A stretch of DNA of 64,000 nt from Lutibacter sp. Hel_I_33_5 (GTDB lineage: Bacteria > Bacteroidota > Bacteroidia > Flavobacteriales > Flavobacteriaceae), in the NCBI RefSeq assembly GCF_007827455.1, contig NZ_VISM01000001.1:2785001-2849000 (forward strand). Direction: 5' to 3'. The notes below the pieces were generated by a model. That model did no database searches. It had not been told where the DNA came from and saw only the letters and a program-made list of their open reading frames with translations. The translations under genes and the position numbers were made by a program. The first letter of the stretch is position 1, and every line of letters begins with the position of its first letter. Below, piece after piece: positions 8,991-17,700 of this stretch.

Positions 8991-10457
8991 ATGGAGTCTT
9001 TAGAGCAGTATTTTCAAAAGTTTAGAGATCAGATTATTGGTATAGATCAAGAATTTGAAACACCATATGGTGTAAAAAAAATTATTTACTGCGATTGGAC
9101 AGCTAGTGGAAGATTATATAGACCAATAGAAGAAAAGTTGCTAAATGATTTCGGTCCTTTTGTAGCCAATACACATACAGAAACTTCTACTTGCGGAGCT
9201 GCAATGACTATGGCATATCATGAAGCTAGAAATATTATTAAGCATCATGTGAATGCATCAAAAGATGATGTGCTGATTACCGAAGGTTCTGGTATGACTG
9301 GTGTCGTGAATAAATTTCAACGAATTCTTGGGTTAAAAGTAAACGAGAGTTTAAAAGAACACACTACTGTACCAGATGAATTAAAACCGATTGTTTTTGT
9401 GAGTCATATGGAGCATCATTCAAATCAAACTTCTTGGATGGAAACGATTGCAGATGTAGTTGTTGTGCCTTGTGATAATGAAGGTTTAATTTGTTTAAAG
9501 ACCTTTGAAAAGACTATTAAAAAATATGCAAATAGACCCATTAAAATTGCGTCTATAATTTCTGGTTCAAATGTTACCGGAATAAAAACTGAATATCACG
9601 AAGTTGCAAAACTGATTCATAAATATGGCGGATTGTGTTTTGTAGATTTCGCATGTTCTGCGCCTTATGTAGATATAGATATGCATCCTCAAGAAAAAGA
9701 TGCGTATTTAGATGCAATTTACTTTTCACCTCATAAATTTTTGGGAGGCCCTGCAACTTCGGGTGTATTAATTTTTAATAAAAAACTGTATAAAAACATG
9801 GTGCCTGATAATCCAGGAGGAGGAACGGTAAGTTATACAAATCCTTGGGGAGATCATGATTATTTTGATGATGTAGAAACTCGTGAAGATGGAGGAACAC
9901 CAGCTTTTTTACAAACGATAAAAATTGCATTATGTATTCGTTTAAAAGACGAAATGGGTACACAAAATATAAAAAATAGAGAAGATGAAGTTAATAAGGT
10001 AGTTTTTGAAACCTTAGAAAATTTATCTGGCGTTCAAATTTTGGCTAAAAATCATAAAGAACGATTAAGTATTTTCTCTTTCTATTTTGAAAAGTATCAC
10101 TTTAATCTAGTTGTAAAATTATTGAACGATCGATTTGGAATTCAAACACGTGGAGGGTGTTCTTGTGCTGGAACCTATGGACACTTTTTGTTAAATGTAG
10201 ATCAAGCAACATCGAAAGCAATTGAAAGTCAGATTTTAGAAGGCTGTAATATAGAAAAGCCAGGTTGGGTTCGTTTATCAATTCATCCTACGGTAACTGA
10301 TAAAGAAGTTCAATTTATTTGTAATTCATTAAAAGAATTATCAGAAAATATTGAAGATTGGTCTCATGATTATACCTATGATCCAATCAAAAATGATTAC
10401 TCCCATAAAACTCAAAATTCTTTAGAAAAAAAGTTGGTAGAAAAGTGGTTTAAGTAG
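8991..10457 (+). CDS. aminotransferase class V / cysteine desulfurase-like PLP enzyme
   Basis: PLP-dependent enzyme of 488 residues. The PLP lysine is K249 in FSPHKFLGGP, and the cofactor aspartate is in CFVDFACSAP upstream. A cysteine-rich loop RGGCSCAGTYGH lies at about residues 385-396, where SufS/NifS-type enzymes carry their catalytic cysteine. The fold is clearly that of class V, but the length and C-terminal part differ from SufS, and no suf or isc genes are nearby, so the substrate is not assigned. It directly abuts glmM (no gap), and its 3' end overlaps the convergent acyltransferase gene by 8 bases. Confidence 0.82.
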   Translation: MESLEQYFQKFRDQIIGIDQEFETPYGVKKIIYCDWTASGRLYRPIEEKLLNDFGPFVANTHTETSTCGAAMTMAYHEARNIIKHHVNASKDDVLITEGSGMTGVVNKFQRILGLKVNESLKEHTTVPDELKPIVFVSHMEHHSNQTSWMETIADVVVVPCDNEGLICLKTFEKTIKKYANRPIKIASIISGSNVTGIKTEYHEVAKLIHKYGGLCFVDFACSAPYVDIDMHPQEKDAYLDAIYFSPHKFLGGPATSGVLIFNKKLYKNMVPDNPGGGTVSYTNPWGDHDYFDDVETREDGGTPAFLQTIKIALCIRLKDEMGTQNIKNREDEVNKVVFETLENLSGVQILAKNHKERLSIFSFYFEKYHFNLVVKLLNDRFGIQTRGGCSCAGTYGHFLLNVDQATSKAIESQILEGCNIEKPGWVRLSIHPTVTDKEVQFICNSLKELSENIEDWSHDYTYDPIKNDYSHKTQNSLEKKLVEKWFK

Positions 10458-11337
10458 TTTTTGGTTCTTTTCCAACGTGCTTAAAACGTTTGTGAGACCA
10501 TAAATAAAACTCAGGTTGCTTACTGATATGTTTTTCAATCATATCCGTATAAATATCAATTACTTTATTTCTAGGTAATGATTTAGCATCTTCTGTAATA
10601 GTTTCTATATCAATTTCATAATAGCCACGTTTTACTCGAGTCACATTTGCGTTTACAACAGCATAATCAAATTTTCTTCCAATCATGTCACCACCAATAT
10701 GTACAGGAACTTTTTGACCGAAAAATTCTCTCCAATAATGTGCTTTTTCGACCGTAGGAGATTGATCTGAGGCTAAAACAAATAACCCTGTTTTATTGTT
10801 TTTATGATTTGTTAAAATAGTTTTTGTAGTTTCTGAAGCTTTTATTAGATGCATTCCAAATTTACTTCTGTATTTTTTCACTAGCCTTTCAAAGTATGGA
10901 TTGTTCACTTTTGTATAAGCAGCATAAGAATCCATTTCAGTATTTAAAGTTAAACTAATAATCCATTCCCAATTACCATAATGCGCCATCATTAAAGCAA
11001 TGCTTTTATCTTTTTTATATAAATCGTCAATCACTTTAATATTTTTAAAATGATATCGACTTTTTATTTCTTTCTCGCTGATGGTGAGTGTTTTAATACT
11101 TTCAAAAATAAAGTCTATAAAATATCGGTAGAATTTTTTATGAATGATTTTAAGTTCGGTAGCAGATTTATTTGGAAATGCTAATTTTAAATTATTCATC
11201 ACTATTTTTTTTCTGTAGCCAATGATATAATATGTGATGTAGAATAAAAAGGTAGATTTTATATATAAAATTCTAAAAGGAAGAATAGAAATCAACCAAA
11301 TAATAGGATAAAATAAATAATACGCTAACAATTTCAT
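10450..11337 (-). CDS. LpxL/HtrB-type lysophospholipid (lipid A) acyltransferase
   Basis: Inner-membrane acyltransferase of 295 residues, in the family that adds a secondary acyl chain to lipid A. An N-terminal hydrophobic helix (about residues 5-40) anchors it. The catalytic His-Asp/Glu motif appears as MAHYGNWEW (H and E), in the usual position about 118-126, and a C-terminal PEFYLWSHKRFK box is typical of the family. The gene is monocistronic and its start region faces the rhomboid gene divergently. Confidence 0.85.
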   Translation of the reverse strand: MKLLAYYLFYPIIWLISILPFRILYIKSTFLFYITYYIIGYRKKIVMNNLKLAFPNKSATELKIIHKKFYRYFIDFIFESIKTLTISEKEIKSRYHFKNIKVIDDLYKKDKSIALMMAHYGNWEWIISLTLNTEMDSYAAYTKVNNPYFERLVKKYRSKFGMHLIKASETTKTILTNHKNNKTGLFVLASDQSPTVEKAHYWREFFGQKVPVHIGGDMIGRKFDYAVVNANVTRVKRGYYEIDIETITEDAKSLPRNKVIDIYTDMIEKHISKQPEFYLWSHKRFKHVGKEPKTT

Positions 11338-11417
11338 TTAAAAAAATATGATTGCAAATATCGGATATAAAATTGGAAACAATAATAATCCTGATTTGTT
11401 TTTGCTATGTTTGTTTT

Positions 11418-12071
11418 ATGATAGGAGATATAAACCAAGTTGTATTAATTGTTATTGTTGCCACCGTTTTAGTGTCTATAAAAGGGTTTAATGATTTTTC
11501 TTTTTTTGAAAGTTATAAATTTCAAGTAAGTAGAATTTTAAACGGAGAAAAACTACGAATGATAAGTTCAGGTTTTTTACATGTAGATTGGTTGCATTTA
11601 GGGTTTAATATGTATGCTTTGTATTTGTTTGGCAATATTGTGAGTTCTAATTTAGGAAACATTAATTTCTTAATTATTTATGTAGGTAGTTTACTTGCTG
11701 GCAGTATTTATTCCTTAACATTTCACAAAACAGCACCTTATTATAGTGCAGTTGGCGCTTCTGGTGCTGTTTCTGGAGTAGTATATTCTTCTATTATGTT
11801 GTTTCCAGAAATGGAATTAATGTTATTTCCGTTACCAATTCCTATTCCTGGTTATATTTTTGGTGTTGGATACTTGCTATATTCTATTTACGGAATGAAA
11901 AAGCAGCTAGGTAATATTGGACACTCAGCACATTTAGGAGGTGCTATCGGTGGTTTTGTACTAACATTATTACTAGAGCCAAGAATATTTTCAATCAATA
12001 AAATGATGGTAATCTTATTAGCAGTGCCTATTATTTTATTATTAATTTTTGGAGATAAACTAAAAAAATAA
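11418..12071 (+). CDS. rhomboid family intramembrane serine protease
   Basis: Multi-pass membrane protease. The catalytic serine motif is GASGAVSGVVYS and the catalytic histidine motif HSAHLGGAIGG; the conserved HxxxN element is HLGFNMYALY. At least five hydrophobic helices can be seen. The open frame extends upstream to a TTG at 11352, but that would add a hydrophobic stretch lying against the divergent gene, so I prefer the ATG at 11418 (217 residues). The substrate is unknown. Confidence 0.85.
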   Translation: MIGDINQVVLIVIVATVLVSIKGFNDFSFFESYKFQVSRILNGEKLRMISSGFLHVDWLHLGFNMYALYLFGNIVSSNLGNINFLIIYVGSLLAGSIYSLTFHKTAPYYSAVGASGAVSGVVYSSIMLFPEMELMLFPLPIPIPGYIFGVGYLLYSIYGMKKQLGNIGHSAHLGGAIGGFVLTLLLEPRIFSINKMMVILLAVPIILLLIFGDKLKK

Positions 12072-12096
12072 AGCCTCACAAAATATGTAAGGCTTT
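12071..12096 (-). terminator. hairpin after the tRNA-Gly remnant
   Basis: On the minus strand aagcctTaca and tgtGaggctt form a stem with one mismatch followed by a T-rich tract. It overlaps the rhomboid stop codon. It is laid out like the terminator after the intact tRNA-Gly at 12187 and probably was duplicated with the tRNA end. Confidence 0.55.
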
Positions 12097-12114
12097 AGAG
12101 CGAGAGACCAGGTT
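12095..12114 (-). pseudogene. partial copy of the 3' end of tRNA-Gly
   Basis: Twenty bases (ttagagcgagagaccaggtt) are identical to 12210-12229, which is the 3' end of the intact tRNA-Gly plus flanking bases. Homology stops in the T-arm; the rest of the tRNA is absent and replaced by sequence containing tttcggctacgctcaa. See findings. Confidence 0.7.
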
Positions 12115-12182
12115 TATTTCGGCTACGCTCAATATAAACTTCTCACCTTACTTTTCTTATTTTATTACTATTTAGAGCAAAA

Positions 12183-12213
12183 AAAAAGACCTTACAATTA
12201 AGTAAGATCTTAG
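12183..12213 (-). terminator. terminator of tRNA-Gly
   Basis: On the minus strand aagatcttac and gtaaggtctt pair with one mismatch around a 5-base loop, followed by a run of T. It begins right after the tRNA 3' end. Confidence 0.75.
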
Positions 12214-12286
12214 AGCGAGAGACCAGGTTCGAACTGGCGACATTCAGCTTGGAAGGCTGACGCTCTACCAACTGAGCTACTCTCGC
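12214..12286 (-). tRNA. tRNA-Gly (anticodon TCC)
   Basis: The minus strand gives a complete cloverleaf: acceptor GCGAGAG pairs with CTCTCGC, D-loop AGCTCAGTTGGTAGAGC, anticodon loop CTTCCAA (anticodon TCC) and T-loop GTTCGAACC. The 73-base count includes the discriminator T. CCA is not encoded. Confidence 0.95.
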
Positions 12287-12346
12287 TGATAGATGATGCA
12301 AAGATAAGCTCATTTTTAAATTTACCTATTATTTTCTTCTCTAAAA

Positions 12347-12793
12347 TTAATAAAATTTTTGATCCTCTCGTAATACTTTAAGCATGTGGAAACCAAAGAT
12401 TTCGAAGCCTTCGTTATAGTAAAACTTATGAGATTTTCTGTTTTCAACAAAAGTATTTAGTTCAATTCCTTCGCAGCCTTTGGATTTTGTGTGCTCGTAA
12501 ATCCATTTAAAAAAGGTATTTCCTAACCCTTTATTTCTATGATTTTCGTCAATTACTACATGGTCTGGTTCTACAGATTTACCAATATAGTGCCTGGTAG
12601 AATACCACAGTCCCGATATTCCAATTAGTTCTTCATCCAAATACAAACCTATACATTCATAATGAGGTAGTTTTACCATTTCTAGTAATCGTTTTTCAAG
12701 AATAGAGTCAGGCGTTTTAGAATTGATTTTTCGAAGTAGGGGAATAATGGATAATATGTCTTTTGCTGGTATTGGTTTTATGTTGATATTCAT
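12347..12793 (-). CDS. GNAT family N-acetyltransferase
   Basis: Transfers an acetyl group from acetyl-CoA; substrate unknown. In the 148 residues the GNAT strand-helix core is visible: the acetyl-CoA pyrophosphate loop HRNKGLGN (R/Q-x-x-G-x-G/A) at about residues 85-92, and the C-terminal ENRKSHKFYYNEGFEIFG typical of motif B. The gene is complete. Its first 48 or so codons, with the start codon, are present again at 14276-14443 and 38701-38868 as truncated copies. Confidence 0.85.
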   Translation of the reverse strand: MNINIKPIPAKDILSIIPLLRKINSKTPDSILEKRLLEMVKLPHYECIGLYLDEELIGISGLWYSTRHYIGKSVEPDHVVIDENHRNKGLGNTFFKWIYEHTKSKGCEGIELNTFVENRKSHKFYYNEGFEIFGFHMLKVLREDQKFY

Positions 12794-12907
12794 TTTTATT
12801 AAAATTTCTATAAATGTAGAGATATTAAGTATATTAGATTAAAAAATATTTTAAATTATACACCTATTTTAGTTTGATAAGAAAAGACTTTAAAATGATA
12901 AACTGCT

Positions 12908-14290
12908 ATGTTAAAAAAAATATTAACCCTTTTTCTCATATCCTTTTTAGGTATAAATACTTCATTTGCACAAAATATATCAGGAAAAGTATTAGGGAAT
13001 AAATCAAAAAAAGGAATAGAAAAAGTAAGTGTATATCTAACAAGTAATAATAGAATTGGTGTAACCACTAATAAAACAGGTGTTTTCGTTTTAAAAATTA
13101 ATTCTAAAGTTAAAGATACAGATAGTATAACATTTTCTTTGATTGGTTATAAAACTCGCAAAATAACAGTACAATTGTTAAAGCGAAATTCTCAAGAAAT
13201 AATTTTGTCTAAGGAAACTAACTATATAGATGAAGTAGTAGTAAAAAACAAAAAAAGACAATCTAAGTTAAAATTTAAGAAAATTGCATCTTTAGATTCG
13301 GGTGTTTTTTCATTTGCCTCTTTAGTTGTAGGTAACAAACTATATATTTCTGGAGGAGATAAGACAATTGAAGAAAGGACTTATAGTAAAGCAATTGAAA
13401 ATGCATTTGAAAAAGCGTTTGGAACTTCTTTTGTGTCAGAAGAAAGTATAATGAGAGAATGGGATACGACACCGAATTTTAAAGGATATAGTGACGTGTT
13501 ATTTATTTATGACTTAGAAAAAAATACATTAAAAAAATCAAAAGTTAAATTTCAAAAAAGAGCCTATCATCAAATAAACTTTTATAATGATAATTTGTAT
13601 GTTTTGGGTGGTAAAAATGTGAAATTTAATAAGAAAGAATATTTGCTAAATACAATCGAAGTATTAAATATTGACTCTTTACAAGTACAAACCGACAATG
13701 TAAATCCACACCAAGCAGTAAACTTTAATTCATTTGTTTATAAGGACTATTTAATAGTTGTAGGAGGTTCTGTAAAAATAAACAAAAAAGGAAAAAAAGT
13801 TTTTATAGATAAAATTCATTTATTCAATTTAAAAACCGGATTATGGCATGAAATAGGAAAAATGCCAAATCCAAGAGAAACTTCAGGTATTCTTGTCGAC
13901 GATAAAATATTCTTAGTTGGTGGTTATAAAAATAAGCCAGTATCTTTTATTGAATCTTGGGACTTAACAAATAATGAATGGAAGTTAGAAGGAGATTTAT
14001 TTACTGCTTTTAAAAAGCCAGCAATTACAAGTCATAAAAAGAACATTTATATTTATGATTATGGAAAATTATTGATTTATAATAATTCAGAAAAATCTTT
14101 AAAAGAATATAAGATAGGCCTACATTTAAAAGAAGCAAACATTCATTTCTATAAAAACTCACTTTATATTATTGGAGGATATATAGTAAAACATTATGGT
14201 ACTGAACCTTCTACAGGTGTTTATAAAATTAAATTAACTGAATTCGCTAAAACGAAAGTAAATAGATTCAAAAAATTAAATAAGCACTAA
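12908..14290 (+). CDS. kelch-repeat protein with N-terminal carboxypeptidase-regulatory-like domain
   Basis: Secreted or surface protein of 460 residues. A signal peptide ends at FAQ, about residue 22. An Ig-like CarboxypepD-regulatory domain follows (ISGKVLGNKSKKGIEKVSVY to about residue 100). The rest resembles a kelch beta-propeller with repeated G-G strands (KLYISGG, NLYVLGGKN, YLIVVGGSV, KIFLVGGYKN, SLYIIGGYI). The molecular role is unknown. The last 196 codons are duplicated at 38127-38715. The stop codon lies exactly at the junction with a truncated GNAT copy, as if the gene end was formed by the rearrangement. Confidence 0.75.
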   Translation: MLKKILTLFLISFLGINTSFAQNISGKVLGNKSKKGIEKVSVYLTSNNRIGVTTNKTGVFVLKINSKVKDTDSITFSLIGYKTRKITVQLLKRNSQEIILSKETNYIDEVVVKNKKRQSKLKFKKIASLDSGVFSFASLVVGNKLYISGGDKTIEERTYSKAIENAFEKAFGTSFVSEESIMREWDTTPNFKGYSDVLFIYDLEKNTLKKSKVKFQKRAYHQINFYNDNLYVLGGKNVKFNKKEYLLNTIEVLNIDSLQVQTDNVNPHQAVNFNSFVYKDYLIVVGGSVKINKKGKKVFIDKIHLFNLKTGLWHEIGKMPNPRETSGILVDDKIFLVGGYKNKPVSFIESWDLTNNEWKLEGDLFTAFKKPAITSHKKNIYIYDYGKLLIYNNSEKSLKEYKIGLHLKEANIHFYKNSLYIIGGYIVKHYGTEPSTGVYKIKLTEFAKTKVNRFKKLNKH

Positions 14291-14490
14291 ATACAAACCT
14301 ATACATTCATAATGAAGTATTTTTACCATTTCTAGTAATCGTTTTTCAAGAATAGAGTCAGGCGTTTTAGAATTGATTTTTCGAAGTAGAGGAATAACGG
14401 CCAATATGTCTTTTGCTGGTATTGGTTTTATGTTGATATTCATTTGATAATAATTTATGTAAATATATTATTTGAATTTAATTTTTTTTT
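13702..14490 (+). repeat. direct repeat, left copy (kelch 3' end + GNAT 5' fragment)
   Basis: This 789-base block matches 38127-38915 at a constant offset of 24,425 bases without any gap that I can see. It contains the last 196 codons of the kelch gene, the truncated GNAT fragment and about 45 bases of the former GNAT upstream region. The two copies bracket the entire PUL. The first 180 bases or so differ noticeably; the rest differs at few positions. Confidence 0.9.
14276..14443 (-). pseudogene. truncated 5' copy of the GNAT acetyltransferase gene
   Basis: From its start codon at 14443 the minus strand encodes MNINIKPIPAKDI and so on, closely matching residues 1-51 of the GNAT at 12347 (a few substitutions such as LSI to LAV and LPH to ILH). 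It then runs into the kelch stop region and ends after 55 residues. It lacks the acetyl-CoA binding loop, so it cannot be an active enzyme. A second such fragment lies at 38701. Confidence 0.85.
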
Positions 14491-14600
14491 GTTTCACAGA
14501 AATTAAATACAACAATTTTATCATTATTTAAATAATAAAGTTTTCCTAAATTTACTTACTTCTGGTTTTTTTTAATTATTCCTAGATTACATTCGTATTT

Positions 14601-14609
14601 ACCTATACA
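14601..14609. promoter_or_regulatory. candidate operator ACCTATACA, regulator gene
   Basis: The 9-mer also lies upstream of susC (17516) and of the T9SS protein gene (35986). Here it ends 4 bases before the -7 element at 14614, where a bound regulator would interfere with RNA polymerase, which suggests autoregulation. The function is inferred. Confidence 0.4.
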
Positions 14610-14613
14610 ATAT

Positions 14614-14621
14614 TAATTTTG
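14614..14621 (+). promoter_or_regulatory. candidate -7 element for the PUL regulator
   Basis: TAATTTTG matches TAnnTTTG. It is 64 bases before the chosen start codon at 14686 (and 16 before the ATG at 14638). Confidence 0.5.
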
Positions 14622-14685
14622 CCCTCAACAAAAAATAATGTATCTTGGTAAACTATCCCAGTTTTTATTATTCGAAAAAGTTGAA

Positions 14686-17493
14686 ATGAAATTTATAAAA
14701 TCGACATTTACTGTTTTATTGTTCTTTGTATTATCCATAAATATTGCTCAAGAATTACCACCTATAAATACATTTACTCCAGAAGATTATCGAGCTGAAT
14801 CTCAGAACTGGTCAATAAGTCAATCTAATGATGGTTTTTTGTATGTAGTTAATAATCAAGGGTTGTTGGAGTTTGATGGTGTGAATTGGAAGCTTTTTCC
14901 TACACCTAATGAAACTATTATGCGTTCTGTAAAAGTGGTAGGAGATAAAATATATACTGGTTTTTACATGGATTTTGGATTCTGGAAAAAAGACGAATTA
15001 GGAGAATTACATTATACATCTTTAATTGAAAAAGCGAATATTACTCCTGATGAAGATGAGCAATTTTGGAATATTATTAAGATGAATGATTGGATGTTGT
15101 TTCAATCATTAAAAAGAATATACCTATACAATGATAAAACAAATCAATTTAAAATTATAGAATCTAAAACCAAGATTACTAAAATAATTCAAATCGATAA
15201 TACCATATATTTTCAAAAAATAAATAAAGGTGTTTTTAAAATTGAAAAAGGAGAAGGTGTTTTAGTTTCTGATCATGATGTTTTTAAGGAGAATGAAATA
15301 ATTTCTATCTATCAAGAAAATGAGAATCTTTTCTTTATAACAGACACTAAAGGGTTTTTCAAATTAAATAATTCTAGGTTAACTAAAATTGAGCTACCTT
15401 TTTATAATTCTTTTATGAATGCCACTATTTATAGTGCACAACAGCTTTCTAATGGAGGTTTTATCTTAGGAACTATTTCTCATGGAGCATATTATATTAA
15501 TAAGGAAGGTGAGTTGATATACAACCTTAATTACAAAAATGGACTAACAAATAATACAGTTCTGTCTGTTTTTGAAGATGATAGAAAAAATATTTGGTTA
15601 GGTTTAGATAATGGAATAAACAGTATAAATATTGACTCTCCTTTTAGGATATATAATGATAAAAATGGTAATATAGGAACTGTATATGATTCTAAAATTC
15701 ATAATGGAAATTTATATTTAGGAACAAATCAAGGGTTGTTTTATAAAAAATATCCCTCAAATAATGAATTGAAATTTATTGAAAATACTCAAGGACAAGT
15801 TTGGAGTTTGAAAAAGTTTGATGATAAGTTGTTTTGTGGTCATAATGCAGGAACATTTATTATTAACGATGATAAAGTAACTGTTATCAGTACAATAAAT
15901 GGTACATGGGATTTAAAAAAGATTGCTGATGATAAGATTCTTCAAGGAAATTATGATGGATTACATATTTTAGAAAAAGAAAATTCTGAATGGAAATATT
16001 CACATAGAATTAAAGGATTTGATAATTCTAGTAGATATTTTGAACTATATAAAGATGATTTAATTTTTGTTAATCATGAATATAAAGGTGTTTTTAAGCT
16101 TAAAGTCAATAAATCTTATGATGAAATTTTATCATTTGAAAGAGATACTACAATAAGCAAAGGGCTACACTCAGGACTTATAAAATATAAAGGAGACATT
16201 GTTTATAGTTATAAAAATGGTGTCTATAAATTTGATGGAAATAAAAATAAGTTTTTAAAAGATTCATTTTTAAGTAAATTAATTCCCAAAGAAAATTTTA
16301 TATCTGGTAAACTAGTTTTTGATACTAAAGAAAATCTATTATTTGGATTTGCTAATGAAAATATCAATTATTTAACCTCAGAAGAAATAAGTAATAACCC
16401 AATTATTAAGCAAGTTTCAATTTCTGAAAATTTTAAAAAAGGAGCAATTGGTTTTGAGAACTTTAATAAATTAAGTGAAAGTAATTATTTATTTGGAACA
16501 TTGGATGGGTATACGTTATTTAACCTAGATAAAGTTAAAAATCATAATTATACTATAAAAATTAGTGGTGTAAAAAAGAATTCCTTAGACGCTAAACCTA
16601 TTATTCTGCCACTCGGTTATGAAAATGAAAATATTGATTTAGATGCTGAAGAAAATAATATTCAATTCAAATATAATGTCCCGTATTTTGGTCAAGAATT
16701 GAATGTGAAATTTCAATATAAATTAATTGGACAGTCAGAGAATTGGAGTAATTGGTCTACAGAACCACAAGTGCTATTCAAAAACTTATCTTTTGGAGAT
16801 TATACTTTTAAGGTAAGGGGTAAGGTTGGTAATAGTATTACTGAAAATGTAGCTAATTATAATTTCTCTATAAAAAGACCTTGGTATTTATCAAATTTAG
16901 CATTGGTTCTTTATATTATTTCTTTTATTATTTTCTCAATTTTAATGCATACAATATATAAAAGGTATTATAGTAAGCAACGAGAAGCACTATTACTGAA
17001 ACAAGAAAAAGAGTTTAAACTTAAAAGTTTAGCAAATGAAAAAGAGTTGATGAAAATAAAAAATGACCAATTACGATTAGATGTAAATGGTAAAAATAGA
17101 GAATTGGCTATATCTACTATGAGTCTTTTAAAAAAGAACGAATTTTTAAGTTTAATTAAAACCGAATTGAAAGATGTTGAAAATAGAAAAGCTTATGATG
17201 TAGTTCGATTAATTGATAAAAACTTAAATAATACAGATGATTGGGAAATGTTTAAAGAAGCGTTTAATAATGCTGATAAAGACTTTATCAAAAAATTAAA
17301 AACCTCTCATCCAAATTTAACTCCAAATGATTTAAGACTCTGTGCTTATTTACGTCTTAATTTATCATCAAAAGAAATAGCACCATTATTAAATATATCT
17401 CCAAGAAGTGTAGAGGTAAAAAGATATAGATTAAGAAAAAAAATGAGTTTACCCCATGATGCGAACCTCACAGATTATATTTTAGAAATATAA
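14686..17493 (+). CDS. SusR-like sensor-regulator: beta-propeller, Y_Y_Y domain, TM, LuxR-type HTH
   Basis: Membrane-spanning transcription regulator of 935 residues, likely controlling the adjacent PUL. Order: signal peptide or anchor (FTVLLFFVLSI), a periplasmic two-component-regulator-type propeller with repeats such as FEDDRKNIWLGLDNGINS, a triple-tyrosine domain (FQYKLIGQSENWSNWSTEP), one transmembrane helix (LALVLYIISFIIFSILM, about residues 740-757), a charged coiled coil, and a C-terminal HTH (LTPNDLRLCAYLRLNLSSKE...ISPRSVEVKRYRLRKKM). There is no kinase or receiver domain, so it differs from hybrid two-component PUL regulators. An ATG at 14638 is in frame, but the signal-like N-terminus starts best at 14686. 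Encoded directly upstream of susC on the same strand. Confidence 0.88.
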   Translation: MKFIKSTFTVLLFFVLSINIAQELPPINTFTPEDYRAESQNWSISQSNDGFLYVVNNQGLLEFDGVNWKLFPTPNETIMRSVKVVGDKIYTGFYMDFGFWKKDELGELHYTSLIEKANITPDEDEQFWNIIKMNDWMLFQSLKRIYLYNDKTNQFKIIESKTKITKIIQIDNTIYFQKINKGVFKIEKGEGVLVSDHDVFKENEIISIYQENENLFFITDTKGFFKLNNSRLTKIELPFYNSFMNATIYSAQQLSNGGFILGTISHGAYYINKEGELIYNLNYKNGLTNNTVLSVFEDDRKNIWLGLDNGINSINIDSPFRIYNDKNGNIGTVYDSKIHNGNLYLGTNQGLFYKKYPSNNELKFIENTQGQVWSLKKFDDKLFCGHNAGTFIINDDKVTVISTINGTWDLKKIADDKILQGNYDGLHILEKENSEWKYSHRIKGFDNSSRYFELYKDDLIFVNHEYKGVFKLKVNKSYDEILSFERDTTISKGLHSGLIKYKGDIVYSYKNGVYKFDGNKNKFLKDSFLSKLIPKENFISGKLVFDTKENLLFGFANENINYLTSEEISNNPIIKQVSISENFKKGAIGFENFNKLSESNYLFGTLDGYTLFNLDKVKNHNYTIKISGVKKNSLDAKPIILPLGYENENIDLDAEENNIQFKYNVPYFGQELNVKFQYKLIGQSENWSNWSTEPQVLFKNLSFGDYTFKVRGKVGNSITENVANYNFSIKRPWYLSNLALVLYIISFIIFSILMHTIYKRYYSKQREALLLKQEKEFKLKSLANEKELMKIKNDQLRLDVNGKNRELAISTMSLLKKNEFLSLIKTELKDVENRKAYDVVRLIDKNLNNTDDWEMFKEAFNNADKDFIKKLKTSHPNLTPNDLRLCAYLRLNLSSKEIAPLLNISPRSVEVKRYRLRKKMSLPHDANLTDYILEI

Positions 17494-17515
17494 CCACACA
17501 ACATTTTTTTAAATG

Positions 17516-17524
17516 ACCTATACA
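17516..17524. promoter_or_regulatory. candidate operator ACCTATACA, susC
   Basis: Same 9-mer as at 14601 and 35986, here about 105 bases upstream of the shared promoter-like motif at 17621. A related stretch, cattaccacaacat, follows it; upstream of 36185 acacaacatt precedes the 9-mer. Confidence 0.4.
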
Positions 17525-17620
17525 TTACCACAACATATATTAAAATAGCGAAAATAATGACATTTTATTTTCTGTAATTTTATTAGTAATAGCTTGATAA
17601 AAGAGTGTCTTTTTTACGAT

Positions 17621-17637
17621 GTATATTTTTTGTAGGG
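17621..17637 (+). promoter_or_regulatory. promoter-like motif upstream of susC
   Basis: GTATATTTTTTGTAGGG is nearly identical to GTATATTTCTTGTAG at 36100-36114, upstream of the T9SS protein gene. It resembles the TAnnTTTG -7 box but with different internal spacing, and leaves a leader of about 65 bases. Confidence 0.4.
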
Positions 17638-17700
17638 TGTAAGTTTATGTAATTCACATTTATTTACCCTTAAATTTATCAAAAATTAAAAATCAATTTT

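Noticed and set aside
8991..10457. SufS or IscS assignment for the class V aminotransferase
   Set aside because: PLP and cysteine motifs fit the superfamily, but there are no suf/isc genes next to it and the length and C-terminus differ.
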